Below the pieces are notes generated by a model. The model was not told the origin of the DNA. It saw only the letters and a list, made by a program, of their open reading frames with translations, and did no database searches. DNA of 64,000 bases from the NCBI GenBank assembly GCA_930367205.1, contig OV884009.1, forward strand, positions 78,575,189-78,639,188, in the 5' to 3' direction. The stretch is from Acanthosoma haemorrhoidale (Eukaryota > Arthropoda > Insecta > Hemiptera > Acanthosomatidae). Positions 1 through 12,244 of the stretch are shown here, in pieces. Each line of letters begins with the position of its first letter. The first letter of the stretch is position 1. The position numbers and the translations under genes were made by a program.

Positions 1-75
1 ATCCATCAATGTTGAGATCAGCATGAAGGGTACGGTTGCTGGCATAGAAGGGACCATCGGCTATCTTGTCGAGAT
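1..75 (-). mobile_element. Non-LTR (Jockey-type) ORF2 C-terminal fragment
   Basis: Read on the minus strand this stretch encodes a peptide containing FYASNRTLHADLNI, which resembles the conserved tail region of insect Jockey-clade ORF2 proteins (family pattern roughly APWYVSNxTLHxDLNI), downstream of the reverse transcriptase. It is cut by the window edge, so the rest may lie before position 1. It differs in sequence from the other Jockey pieces in the window. Identification is from the motif only. Confidence 0.55.
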
Positions 76-1687
76 TCAGAATTGCAGGGATTGTAGACTA
101 TTGAGTAAATCTTTTATTAATAAATAAAATCTTTAATTTACTATTGTTATTTTGGAACGATTGTCAATGAGGTGGAGAAGTAGCGTATATCTTCTGTTAT
201 AGTCATTGATGTGAGAGCCCCGCGTAAGAGAATCATTATAAGAACAATGAACGAAATTATGCCTTTGAAAAGATACATACCTTTACTTACCTCGAACAGC
301 AGGAAAACAACCTGAACAAATTGATGAGGAAAATCGAAAGATAAATCATTTTAGCTAATGTGTGTGTTACTTCACTCTCCGTAGGAATTTCAAGATCTTC
401 GTTCTAAAACCATCAGTTAGGATATACCATCAGACCCATTCTCACATACAGTGCAGACTATTTGAAGATGACGAGGACAAATGAGGACATCCTTTAATTA
501 GTTCAACGTGACACTCGATATGAAGTGTCACGGACTACCTACAGACGGTAACCACTTTCTAATCCAAATTCAATTTGCCGGTAGAATAATAACAAAAAAC
601 TTTTCCAAGATGAGTCCTTTTAGAAACAGACTTGTTGAAAAACAGAAAATAATAAATAAGAATCGAGTAAATATTTACTTATATTGACAACAAAAAACAT
701 TATTTTCCAGAGGTAAAAAATCGACTAATAATTGTTTATTGATGGAAACAAACATTATTTTTAATAAGAATACAAAGATTATTATTTAGAAGCCATCTTT
801 AGTAGTTTGTGCCACAAGGGTAGTAAGTAATCCATTACATGATTGATTCGTAGAAGTCACATACGCTTTAGGAGTGTACTATTTGAGCTTGTTCAAGTAC
901 TCCAGCTTCAGAATATTAATTGGGAATTTCAAAGTACTGATAGTCAGGAATTTCATTCAGTTCGACACTTGCCTTTACAGCAATGCGGCATCCAGATAAG
1001 GATTCTTTCGAATTCATACAATGTACGCCTTTAAAAACATATTAAAAAAAAAAAAATTCGAGCTGAGGCCGAGTCAATTACAAGTGATCTAATAAATTCC
1101 AACACTCTAACATGTCGGTTTGTTGCTGATTCTTCAAGAAAAAAATTTACGTCATCGCCTGAATAAACTTCTCATAATCAGATGATACCAATCAACTGCT
1201 AAATTTACCTATAAAACATTGGAAACTATACGTTAAAGTAAACGAAAGATTGTATCCCTGTATATCCCCAATATCTTGTAAAAATCTTACGCCCTAGGGG
1301 GAAAACGCACTTCCTACACATATGCAATTTCAAATGAAGGGGTCGACGGAAAAACTGTATAACTCCATTTTTTTACGAAATATTGTAGCTATAGGACAGG
1401 CGAATTGAATAGTATTCGCTGTTCAAGAGAAAACAGTCCTAAACGCCTAGTTTTCAAACAGGAAAGAGCAGGCGGTCAGCGGGAAAAACAACATAATTGC
1501 CGGGAGTTAGGGGAAAAACTGCCTAACCCATTATCCGGTGTAGGTTAACAAACCCCTTTATTTTATATACTGTACTATTGCATCAATATTAATGGAAACG
1601 GCTTGGTACACGGTTCAGTTATCTTTTCAGTGCCATTTTTAAATTTTAGTTATATAGTATTTATATGATGACTGTATTTATCTGGAT
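76..1687. other. AT-rich DNA, no recognisable gene
   Basis: Only short open frames occur here (the longest starting with ATG is 63 codons at 843-1034, unrecognised). A slightly more GC-rich patch at about 1290-1545 carries several loosely similar G-rich stretches followed by GAAAAAC, for instance near 1297, 1345, 1480 and 1510. I cannot assign it to a family. Confidence 0.5.
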
Positions 1688-1735
1688 TATTATTGCCTTA
1701 TAAAAGGCAGATTGTAATTATTGCACAATAAAGAA
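1688..1735 (+). mobile_element. Jockey family A, 3' terminal scrap
   Basis: The sequence ending in AGGCAGATTGTAATT followed by a CACAATAAAG terminus matches the very end of the 3' UTR of the longer Jockey A copies (compare 56330-56372). Only the last ~45 bp are present. The CACAATAAAG end contains the AATAAA polyadenylation signal of the element. Confidence 0.65.
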
Positions 1736-2233
1736 TGTAAGTTGTATAGTTTGAGTGAAGATGACGAGAAGAAAACATATTTTTCACATTACATGTTTCT
1801 AAACGTAAACGTCACCGAATATTTCGAAATTTTAATGAGATGGGAGATTATAATAAACAATCAGAGTACCTGGCAGAATGATGAAAAATTTTGAGCTTTT
1901 TCATACTTAACATTTTCATGGTATATTTGTTGTTGTAAGATCGGGTTTGTACGTGTTTGTTTTACTTTGTTTGCGGATTTGTTCAATTAAAGTTTGAACA
2001 AAATGGGTGAATTTTATTTTTGTTCTCCTGAAAGATTTGGAAAAAAGAGATCATAAGGTTTTTTCTGGCGGCAAAAGTCCATAGTGATTTCTTGTTCATA
2101 ATTACATGGCCAAGATATCTGTAACTACCAGGCCATATCTCTTGTATGTACGACATGTAGCTGAGGCTATGTTTAAACGTGCTATTTAAACATTGGTAAA
2201 AAAGGAGGGACATTTTTTACCAATACCAATAGT

Positions 2234-2415
2234 GATATCCTACTTGAATTAACCGGAAAATATTTATTTTGAATTTTAAACTAATTGTACAGTAATTGAA
2301 CATCCATCGTACCAAAACACTTACACAAAATACCACCCTGACTAAACTGGGATTGCAATAAGACTGCGAATACAATTTTGGTTTTAATGACCTTACGTAA
2401 TTATGATTTACATAA
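2234..2415. repeat. Dispersed AT-rich repeat D, copy 1
   Basis: This ~180 bp block recurs in the same orientation at 4237-4426. Shared landmarks in order are CTACTTGAA, ACCGGAAAATATTTATTTTG, AAACTAATTG, a GTACCAAAACA segment, AAACTGGGATTG, ACTGCGAATAC and TGACCTTACGTAATTATG. By eye about nine bases in ten agree, with a few small indels. No coding potential is visible, so this looks like a non-autonomous repeat. A more distant relative may lie at 30120-30340. Confidence 0.8.
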
Positions 2416-2599
2416 CAGAAAGTGTTCGATGTATCACACAACAATCCCGTGGAAATTTAGACTTACGCCCAAACTTTACCTCAGAAGCTTAACTTGAAAA
2501 CCTTCAGACAAGTAAAATAAGGCAATACCAAAAATGGAGTCACCCCCGACTCCTGCTCTGTGCTGGAGAGACTACGAAATAAGCGGGGAAAACTATTTG

Positions 2600-2880
2600 T
2601 TACCAAAACAAATGATATTTGATTCTCCTGGGTACCTTCTCGAGCTGGAATAAAAGGCAATGAACACGTTGCCGAAACTGCAAACTTCGTACTTGTCTAA
2701 AAATGCAATAGAAATTTTGAACTTATGAGAAGGGGAAAAAAGAAGCGCCGAGCTTAAACCGTTTAAGGAAGTTCAAGAAACGCAACACACCATGGAAACG
2801 TCTATCGCCGCTGTCAAGAAGAGACATAATGACTTTGAAAGTTCGACTCCATTCATTTAAGCAACCCGATTCCATCAGTT
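2600..2880 (+). mobile_element. Non-LTR retrotransposon RNase H/C-terminal remnant
   Basis: A conceptual translation across one stop shows FSWVPSRAGIKGNEHVAE at about 2626-2685, which fits the FxWxPSHxGIxGNExAD signature of the RNase H domain of Jockey/I/R1-type ORF2 proteins, where the final Asp is replaced here. About 100 bp further on, PWKRLSPLSRRDIMTLKVRL resembles the segment that follows RNase H (WxxLxxxxRxxxxLxRLRIGHT in relatives). Stops and frame changes make this a pseudogene fragment. The remainder of the ORF is not visible upstream. Confidence 0.65.
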
Positions 2881-4236
2881 ACCTAACAGAGATAATGCTC
2901 GTCAGTAACTTATAAGCACAAGTTTCAAGTGACCTTAAATATAAAAGAAAATGTTCGTTCGAAAATTTAAGTTTGTATCCTTCACACCGCATGCCTAGGT
3001 CACTTTGGTTATGTAATATTCATTCAGAGAGATTTTTCTTGAGAACGTCCACAGTTATTAAGCCCGCCCGGTTCAATTTCGTACCGGATCCTTTCACTTG
3101 ACCGTTTCGAATGATGAATGATGTTCGAATCGAATTATAAAACATTGTAAAGCTGTCATAAGCTAAGTGATTAATGACTCTACTTGATGCTAAGTAGTAC
3201 TTCCTACAAAGTTTAAATCTATTCAGTTAATTAACCAAGCCCGAGGAAAAAGACTATTCTCAGTTCATTCAGATACAATCCTATTTTGTCTGAATGAATG
3301 TATTATATAATGTTATATTAGTAGTAATAATTATTTAATCGATCTGAAATTTCATAAGTATGTTTGAAAACGTGCTGGTTAGTTTTTGGAGACTTTGATG
3401 AATCAAGTCCCCACTCAGAGGCTAATCATGATTTAAATTTATGATTTTCACTATGTTTAAAGGCAAATCGACATGAAAAGAATACCAAAATTAACGTTCT
3501 GAAAGCCAAAATAAAAATTGGACATCTAATACGCTCCAGGCGAATTTAATAGGTTTTGATATATTTATGTTTTAATTATTTACCATTTTTATCGTTGATA
3601 GAAAAGCTATTTTTTTGGTACTGACGTGGTTGAATAAATAAAATAAAGGGTTATTACCATTTAAGAAGTTCCACCAGTATTATTTCTTGAAATAGTTTCT
3701 TTACTCTTTTCGTCATTTATTTTTTAATGCATAACTTTTTTCAATAAAATTATATCATAAAAATTGAATTGGTAAAAACAAAAAAATAGTTTGGTTAGTA
3801 AAAATATCTAGTCCGGTGTGGTATTAAAGAAGTAGTGTGATAATTTTCCGCTAAAGTCTCAACACATAATACATATTAATAATTTGGGTACCCTAACAAT
3901 TTGAATACTCAAAATTAAGGAAATATTTTTTTTTGTAACAAAATTAATTAACTAATCAACGACACTTATAGTTCATACAAATGAGATTAATTCCCAAGTT
4001 TCCTTTATGTCAAATGACACCTCCATTTAAAATGTCTAGTTCGAATAGGGGAATTAAAAAATCCAAAACAGACGTGAAGACAAATTCACAACAAATTCAA
4101 GTCAAGTATTATCCATCACACAATTGAGGGGTTGCGATTTCATCGATACTTTCAGTGTCCTTTTGTAACAATAGCCCACTAAGCACCAACACTAATTATT
4201 AGTACCATTAATCATTACGTCGAAACCTTTAATTCT
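2881..4236. other. AT-rich DNA, nothing recognised
   Basis: Homopolymer A/T runs and short frames only. A weak continuation of the RNase H-related reading frame might reach about 3080, but no motif supports it. Confidence 0.45.
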
Positions 4237-4620
4237 ATACCCTACTTGAACTAACCGGAAAATATTTATTTTGAATTTAAAACTAATTGTGCAATAATTG
4301 AACCTACATTATTTTTAGTACCAAAACATTTATGCAAAACATCACCCCTCTAGATTAAACTGGGATTGTAATAACACTGCGAATACGATTTTGGTTTTAA
4401 TGACCTTACGTAATTATGATTTACATTAGCTTAACTGTACAAGCTGTACAAACTGTTAACTGTACAAACTGGACAGCCTTTCTCCGATCAAAAGCTCATT
4501 ATCTATATTTATTAAACATAAATATTTATGTATTTTGCAATGTAGTTAAAAAAAACAACAATAAATTATGTTAATCGGGACGTTGAGATCATTATTTTGA
4601 TACCTGACTCAAAATTATAG
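4237..4620. repeat. Dispersed AT-rich repeat D, copy 2, with TTAATCGGGA core
   Basis: The first 190 bp repeat 2234-2415 in direct orientation. The copy then runs into new sequence that includes a 27 bp block (4467-4493) also present exactly at 5738-5764, and then TGTTAATCGGGACGTTGAGA at about 4568-4587. Close relatives of that last motif are found at 30292 (TATTAACCACGACGTCAAGA), 58455-58477 (minus strand, ATTAATCAGGGTGTTGAGA), and in shorter form at 36394, 54150, 60020 and 63983. This suggests one composite AT-rich family with variable truncation. Confidence 0.6.
4467..4493. repeat. 27 bp exact direct repeat, copy 1
   Basis: This 27 bp block starting AACTGGACAGCCTTTCTCCG recurs exactly at 5738-5764. 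It is preceded here by a run of short TGTACAA repeats (4436-4467). Confidence 0.85.
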
Positions 4621-5525
4621 GAAATTATAAATTTCGTTCATAGAAAATAATAAACAATTTATTAATACTTACTCATGTTGTGAGGAGGTGGCAATATTTT
4701 TCATTTCTTTAACATGTCAAATCGGACTGTAAAATTTGATTTCACTAGCTCACGAAGACTAAACACTCAGGTGCTAAAAGATCGGTTTCTGATTTTAAAA
4801 AATGAAAAATGAAGGTAACACTTAACACCGGTAGACATGGAAAGCATGTGTCCGTTTTGGCGGGTAAGGAAGTTGTGAAGCCACTGAGACCTACCGGCGA
4901 CAGGCCGAACCACGTCGACTCCGAACTACGACAAGTGCTGCGCTCTCCAGCCGGATCGATATAGCCTACATCTCCACACAGTTCAAGAGCCTCGTCTATT
5001 TTATTAATAATTCGCCCCTATTAGACGGCTGCTATAAATAATAATTAATGGCGATAGACTCAAGACAACCCTTGAGTATTTACACCAGGTTAACTTCAAG
5101 CTAAGAGTTTCAAAGTGGTTTCTCTTCAATTCGTAATACTATTCGCAGAAATAAATGAACTTCTAGAATAAAAATTTAATCTTAAACACGTTGATATATA
5201 TATTATTGATATCAGTAAGACTTTTATTATTTCATTGATTTTTTTGTTTTTACTGTCATAAATTCACTTACTTCGATCGTGTCTTTTTTGATATGTGTAT
5301 AAATTTATTCAAGAACATACAAAGTAAAGAAACAATATCAAGAGGTACTTGCGGGCTCCGTTTAGACTGGGCTGATAATGATTTGTTTTTTTTTCTCTCT
5401 TTACATATAAGATTTTATTAGGCAAGGTACAAAAAAATTTGGTTTTTGTAATTTTGCAAATAAATTTTTTTTCTATATACTTATCTATCATTTATCTATT
5501 CCATGAATGCTCAGAAAAGGAAACA
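4621..5525. other. AT-rich DNA with one GC-richer patch
   Basis: A patch at about 4845-4985 is distinctly GC-richer than its surroundings. One plus-strand frame there is open for roughly 40 codons, but I recognise no domain. It could be a decayed transposon segment or an exon remnant. The rest is AT-rich and featureless. Confidence 0.35.
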
Positions 5526-5943
5526 AATTATATTGTTAAAAGTATAACTATCATAGCAGCTAGCAGTAGCCGCAGGTATTCATACATAATGCATTTAGAA
5601 ATTTTACTGACGTTATTGTTAGCTTACTATAGATGTAACGCTATATTGCTCGTTACATTGTCAATAAACAGGTCACTTATGCAGCCTTTCCAGTGCGTCC
5701 ATTACTTTTGATTCAAACATGGTAAGGTACGCAGAAGAACTGGACAGCCTTTCTCCGATCAAAAAGATCATTAATGATGTTTTGCAGTCTTCGTAACTAA
5801 TAAGGTCATTAACGATTAAGTAACGAACAATAAAGCGTGATCTATAATAAGCAAACAATAACGTAAAATTTCTAAATGCATTATGTATGAATACCTGCGG
5901 CTACTGCTAGCTGCTATGATAGTTGTAATTTAACAATATAATT
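5526..5943. repeat. Long imperfect inverted repeat (foldback)
   Basis: Bases 5526-5658 read as the reverse complement of bases 5816-5943. Shared landmarks include AACTATCATAGCAGCTAGCA, GTAGCCGCAGGTATTCATAC, ATAATGCATTTAGAAATTTT and ACGTTATTGTT, agreeing at roughly 85-90% by eye with small indels. The arms are about 130 bp and the spacer about 155 bp. The spacer carries the second copy of the 27 bp block (5738-5764). Transcription would give a long hairpin. No TIR-type target duplication is obvious, so this could be a foldback or MITE element, or an inverted duplication. Confidence 0.85.
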
Positions 5944-6589
5944 ACCTTATTATCTATATTACCTATTATTATATATTACCTTACGTATCCTTTCTACGTT
6001 TCTGTCATTCACATTTTGCTAAGACCAAGTGTCCATGTATTACAGTGTATTCATTGCTTACAAATGAAAATAAGTATTTTGGAACTGCAAACCTTATTGA
6101 TTGACTTGTCTCTACAATGTATGTGTCAGCTCGTTATTTAACCATTATTAGACTTGACTACTTTTATTCACCCTATAATGCGAAATTCATGAAACTAACC
6201 ATCAATAACTTTCAATCGCTATCAATTTACCTATTATCAGAACTTGTTGGTAGGATTTACCATTTTATTTGGTCATATTCGACTTTCATTATCTTGGACA
6301 GAACTCTTACCACACGTTGAATCAAATTTATAAACTCTTTTTTTAATTTAATTTTTTTTAATCTGAAGGTGAGCCTCTAGTCCTGTACCCAGTGCATTGT
6401 AATTTTAACTTCAAATAGAATATTGTTATTGTAATTCTACCCTCCTTCGAATGCATCTGCGTACGCAGTAGGAGAAATTTGTAAATCGATAATTTGTAAA
6501 TTGTAAAACTTTGATAAATAGAGGGGTTTTGAAATTAAAAAAAACATTTTTTTAATTTGGGTATGAATCACCTTTGTCAGGTGGTATAT

Positions 6590-6591
<2 letters not shown>
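5944..6591. other. AT-rich DNA, nothing recognised
   Basis: Short random frames only (67 codons at 6117-6320, unrecognised). Confidence 0.5.
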
Positions 6592-6638
<47 letters not shown>

Positions 6639-6656
6639 ATATATTATATATATATA
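6592..6656. repeat. (TA)n microsatellite
   Basis: About 65 bp of almost pure alternating TA, interrupted by GTATGTAT near 6631. It can form a cruciform or slipped structure and is likely polymorphic in length. Confidence 0.95.
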
Positions 6657-8079
6657 ATCAAAGATAAATCTGTTCAGTTTGTAATGCCTACACTTCTTAA
6701 AACTTAGAATAGATTATTTTACTAAATTAGGCGAGTTGGGGGATCCCTGAGTTATGTACCTATACTGTATGACTGTATTGTAAATACGGTATGAACGAAA
6801 GAGTAAATGTAAATTTGGTATGAATGCGATATTTTACCACAGCCGTCTATTGCTCTTCTAGGGAAGATAGCAATTTGAAAAAGATACTTTACATAATTTG
6901 TAAAAAAAAAAATCCAATATCACAGGTATTGCAAAAGTGTCACCTTTTGCTCAGTCGACCCAAGTCGATGTAATTAAACAGACTTAAATAAAGCCTTTGA
7001 GGTTCTTAACACGGATTTGCCTTTTAACAAGATTGGCGCTGATAGCCCCTTTTAAAACGCTATTATTTGAACCAACAAAGCAGAAAATTAGAATTTCTCG
7101 ACACCAGATATGTTCTTATTGAGAGTTCTGATTACCTCAAGGAAATTATCTTGCATCTTTGATATTTTTCCTGTCAGATAATTGTCTATATTTGATTTTT
7201 TTTTATATAGTCTCTTATATAGATTGCTGTTAAAATGTTTTAAACAATTTATTAGGTTTAAGAGATGACTTACCATTTAAAACACTCATAGTTCCTTCAT
7301 TAAATGGTGTTATAATAAAATGCTTTATGCCTTATTTCAGGCTAATAACGTTACATTAGATTACATAGGCAATTCAACAATTCACTGAGGGGTGGGGTGA
7401 ATTTCACCGTTACCAATTTTTATTTCATACTTACGTTGAATCGATTGTCTCTAAATCCCAGAAAATAATTGTATTTGTAATTAGAAGTACTAGGCAGTTT
7501 GATAGATTACGTTCCATCAAAAATCTTAGTTGTTCTATTAGTACTGGTACAGAGAGTGTAAAACAAACCTTTCGAAGCCAATTTATGCTTTCGTATTTTG
7601 AACAACTTTTTAAGATTAGGGACCGTTGCTCTTCGCTTGCTTTAAAAAGCTCATTCCAATATTTTTTGCCTCGGTAAAATTGAATTGTGTGGGCTGTAGT
7701 CAATAATTTGAAATTGACTCTCCCATGAGCGCGTAATTAATTATTTTGTGCTAAATTGTTTTTCTCTTGTCACATAAAGCACTTTTTCAATTGAGTAATT
7801 ATAGAAAATATTGACATTCCTTTACTATTAGATAATTGATAGGCCTTTGTTCCTAGCTCCTAGTTCCTGAACTTACTTGTTATACAGCACTTTGTTAGAC
7901 AGACAGTAATAAATAAAAGCCTGAGGTTAGTGTATTTGGAAGGACCTCGAGATTTTGGCTATTGTTTACTAACTTTATAAAGATAATTAATTTTTAGAAA
8001 CATCATAAAAATATTTAATAAACTTCGGCGAAATAACAATTGAGAATCTTCCCGCTCAATAAATCATTAGATGTTAATT
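6657..8079. other. AT-rich DNA, nothing recognised
   Basis: The longest ATG frame is 90 codons on the minus strand at 7431-7703. It has no motif I recognise and sits in ordinary AT-rich DNA, so I do not call it a gene. Confidence 0.45.
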
Positions 8080-8410
8080 TATTCAGTTAAGCATCTTCCT
8101 CTCGAAAACTGGGATGTCCTGCTCACTAATTTTGGAAGCTGTCCAAGTTTCGGAGCTATAAAGAGAGCTGGACGAATAGAGCCTTAAAAAGACGGGTCTT
8201 AACTTGCCCGGGTAAGGCTTCTGAATGGAAGTGAAATGAAGTGGCTTAAGGCAAGCAAGGGTTCTACGCCTAATCTCTGCTTAAGCAGCATTGCTATAAA
8301 TACTCAGACCCTATTATTCAAGCGTCACCGCTTCCAGGGTGAAGTTGCTTTTTCGGAAACCAAATACTTTGTTATTATTCTTCAGGGGAATACTCCGAAC
8401 TAATTCGGTA
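8080..8410 (-). mobile_element. Non-LTR reverse transcriptase C-terminal fragment
   Basis: On the minus strand a broken frame gives AEIRRRTLACLKPLHFTSIQ, then LPGKLRPVFLRLYSSSS and YSSETWTASKISEQDI (around 8100-8290). This fits the region after the RT palm in many insect non-LTR elements (pattern EIxxRIxxAxxxxxxL, then KxxLxxxxVxxxLLYGSETW). Stops and frameshifts are present. The stretch is GC-richer than its surroundings. The clade cannot be fixed from this piece. Confidence 0.6.
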
Positions 8411-10861
8411 TACGGCAATGAATAAATGTTAATCTAAGCATGATAACTTTCACAGGAGTATCATTTTAATCATTGGATTGTTGACAATCTTATTATTTAT
8501 AATTTTAAGTCTTTTGTATGTAATTGTTTTTTATGCATGTAGATTTATGTTTTTTGTCTGTACTGAGGATGTCTGAGTAGGCAAGGAGTAGTCTGTTGAT
8601 GGAATTTTAATATTAAAAGATATTTTGAGAGAGACTTCAAGCTTTGAAAAAAACTAATCTATATAAATATTCTTATACTTTGTCTCCAGAGCATTCACTT
8701 GAGCTATGAACAGCCGTAAATTTTGTTTGACATTACTTATCTTCCACTATCTCATAACCTTCTTGAGTGCCAGATTAAATAAAATCTAGGGCGTTACACA
8801 GCCATTACGCTCAATTTCAGAAATTCCATTCCTCCCCTGGCGGGACCACCGCCGTCTTAACTGTACCAAAATAAAATTTTGTCTGTATAAATCAATCAAT
8901 TTATAGTAATTATTTCAATAAGTTACTTATTATTAATGCAGCTATTAAATTGAGGCAATAGCTGATGATAGAGGGCGATCCCCTTGTTAGCAATTTAACA
9001 ATCAAACCATTTTTAGGTAAATATTCTAGTAACCATTGAGCAATGGGAAAATCAAAATTATATTTTTTGTAATATTGTTTCGGAGTTGTTAGCAGTAAAT
9101 AAAACTTTGAAGAGGACTAAAAACTGTTTCAGTATCGGGGTATCTTGTACCCAAAACAAAGACCCCAAGGCGCAAGACCCACTACTACTAGGTATTAGGT
9201 AGTAACCTCTTAATCTCAATTTCAGTTTTCTAGACCTGAATCATTTTTTTTATGTAGCTACTCATTTACCCTCACGAGCCTTAGTGAGCCCCTGCGTGCC
9301 AACCGATAGCAAGAGGACTTTCCGTCGGTTCTTACCTCTTCTCGCCATGTTTTTTTTTAATTAAATATTTTAATTAAAGTTCACATTACTTTATATATTC
9401 AGATTTTCTTCACCAAGTGCCCTTATGAATAGCGGGTCGTGTATATTGCTCACACTAAGCCAAAATATTTGATTGCCTATAAGACATATCTTTTATTGCC
9501 CAGGAAAACTATTCTTCATGGTTCATGGATCTTCATAAACAACGAAGAGGTATGTTTTTAGCTGATTTTTTTTTTAAGCAACGTGTTTCGAGGATTATAC
9601 GGAGACTAAAATTGTCTACCGCTTCTAAATACTAACAATATCAAGTAAATAAAAATGATATATTATTTAAACGCCAAGATTTATATTCAAACTCACACAC
9701 ACACAAGTGTTTCTGTTTGAATAACACTTCTTCAAAATATAGTAGTAAAGAATTTTTTTTTTCAATGTTTTCCAGTCTTATTCTTCTGAAAACCGTCAGA
9801 AATTGCAAACATATTTAATCTCAACTCATGGGAGAGACGATACTTGTTAACGATTTAAACATCAATCTATTTTATATGATTAAATTCCCTGTGACCATTG
9901 AGTAGTCAGGAAATCAAAGTTATCTATGGTTTAGTTCCAAGAATCAGTTGTTACAATAGTTTTAACCATTGAATCATTTTTTAGCGGCTTAAACCTTTGT
10001 AATGATTTCTGCTTTACCCTCTTTAATGTGACTTTAACCAGCGCAAAAGTTAAAGACTTGTAATCTTAGCTTTTGTGTTTGGTCTATAAAAACGTCACTT
10101 ACGTGCAGGCAGTGTACATGACTAAAAATGACTCTTCCTCTGACATTCTTTAAAAACTTTCATTTTTTTTTTCTAGCTCACGATTTTGAAAAATCATTAG
10201 CATCCGCGTGAAATATCCTTGTATGTTTTACTAAAAATAATCACGTGGGGAAAGGATATGGAAAACATTTTCTAACAGATATAAATTAAGACTATCAGGT
10301 GGCCGGATAGCAGATAGCGCAAGGGGAGCTGTCGGAAAACGCGTTACAATATTTTATCTCCCTCCGGATTTGGTACAGGCCCACGGAACGTGTGGGATAA
10401 TTTTCAACTCGGGAGATGGATCAGAGTTGGCACCAAGGCGATAGATATTCCATTCAGCAGCCAGGAATGATATGGGTGTATACTTTGCAATGATTTCGGG
10501 TGTAGTTTAAAACATTAGGTGTAAATACATTTTTTATTTTATATATATATATATATTATTTCTCAGTACATTGTACTGAAATTTTACTGAAATTGTACAT
10601 TGTAAATATTAGTAGGGATTGATACTATCAAATATCCTACCCTATGTTAGATAAATCTTTGTTCTTAAGGGGCACTGCCTCAGGATAACATAGTACTATT
10701 ATAATATATTCTATGTTATATTTCTACGGTATATTAGACTCCACAAATCGCCCTTATCTTAGTTAAAAATGACAAATATATTTTATAATATTCTGTTACT
10801 TCAGATTTTCGAGCTGTATTACATACTATTTGACTGTACCCTAGGCCTAGTGGTTAGCACG
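8411..10861. other. AT-rich DNA, nothing recognised
   Basis: Contains a short CA run near 9691-9704, poly-T tracts near 9347, 9567, 9756 and 10159, and an AT dinucleotide run near 10538-10557. A GC-richer patch at 10300-10460 has no recognisable coding motif. Confidence 0.45.
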
Positions 10862-11090
10862 CCCAAGATAAATGGTGATCTACTTGAATAAAAACGTAAC
10901 AAATCCAGTTATATAAAACCAAATTATGTTAGAGGTAACTGCGCCTGGTGCTAACCACATTTGATCTAAGTGCCACCAACCAACATTGAATCTGGTTATG
11001 AAACCCGTATTTAAGGTGGAGAGTTAGCTGCACCTGGTACTAACCATACTAGGACTAAGTGCCATCAACTAACAATGGCTACAACGTTCA
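10862..11090 (+). repeat. SINE-like family C, copy 1
   Basis: Shared with 20215-20445 (minus), 25275-25490 (plus), 53275-53440 (plus) and a short piece at 11288-11330. Landmarks in order are CTACTTGAATAAA, GTAACAAATC, a segment with ACCAAATT, GAGGTAAC and CTGGTGCTAACCAC. The ~80 bp GTGCTAACCAC...AAGTGCC section is present twice in this copy (10950-10990 and 11035-11070), so a partial tandem duplication has occurred. No ORF. The minus-strand copy at 20 kb suggests a pol III type B-box head. Confidence 0.6.
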
Positions 11091-11287
11091 GTCGGCCCTT
11101 TCCTGTTCATCACGTGTTACGCTACAGATTTATAAGTTTTTTTTATTACACATTTTTACATATTTCATTTTAGTTTATATATTTAGATCTTCATGGCCAT
11201 CTCTTAAACAAAGAGACATTTTGCCGCTATAATTAATATGAATCACTACTGGAAGATTACCACTCTCCTGTGAAGAAGTATGAGGTG

Positions 11288-11330
11288 TACTTGTATTAAA
11301 TAAATCCAGTTACTAAGAACCAAAATTTTG
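11288..11330 (+). repeat. SINE-like family C, short piece
   Basis: About 43 bp resembling the TACTTGAATAAA...ATCCAGTTA..AACCAAA section of family C. Too short to define further. Confidence 0.4.
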
Positions 11331-12244
11331 AGCGTTGGAAATCCAACCAAAGTACAAAATTACATTTCTTTGAAAATTTCATCATCTCTAAACCTTGGCG
11401 GTGGAAGGTTTACCTTACTCTCGAGAAAGAGTCGAGTGACTTTGAAGTACTCCTCAGCCGACGTTTCCCGAGAACCTTTGAAATATCAAATAAAATTAAT
11501 TAACCTTTTCGAGCTCGGTGGTGCAAAGGGCTTATTAATGTTTGATTTGAACGCTGTCATTGCTATTGCCTCCAAGTGCAAGTTTGCCTTCACGGATGCT
11601 AGATTGGACTCCAATCACGTGCTGTTGGTACAGCTATCAATATCTATCCAACCATGTTTGCACATGTGCAATCAGTGCATTGGCATCAAAGGGTTTCAGA
11701 TGCCAAAATAGCACAAGGCTTGATGGTAATGGCATACTGAGCAGTACACGAATAACCTATCTCATCTACCCCTATGTTTACAGTGACATGCAATCGACTA
11801 TGATTCATTCGAACCTAAATTGTACCATCCAATTAACTTTCAATTGATTTTCACTCGAGTAATTAGAATTTTCTTCAGGCCCGACTGAAAATATATCTTA
11901 TACCTTGTAGTTCCAAAAACCAGTTGGCACTTACACCACGACTCAATCTACTTTCAGATTTCTCTCTCTTTAGTAATGCTAAAAGTGGTTCCCATATGTC
12001 TCAAGTTCCGAAACAGCGATTACATGTGTTTCACATATAAAACATAAAATTAATTTATTTTAATTACTTGGCTACGTACGCAGCTATTCATTGATGCGTA
12101 CTTAGAACGTGTTCTAAAGTACTTACTCAATATAAAATAACAGTAATAAAAAAAAATACAATTATAACTTAATTGCTATATAAGTGTGTACCTAGACCAA
12201 ATAAATTATGCAAAATATCCTTCTTACAGTTTATTTATTAATTA
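11331..12244. other. AT-rich DNA with two unassigned overlapping frames
   Basis: A plus-strand frame at 11331-11711 is open for about 127 codons and overlaps another at 11560-11847. I recognise no domain in either, and neither carries an obvious start context or splice sites. They could be transposon debris. Confidence 0.3.

Noticed and set aside
11328..11847. Two overlapping plus-strand ORFs of 127 and 95 codons
   Set aside because: No family resemblance and the two frames overlap; likely chance or transposon debris.
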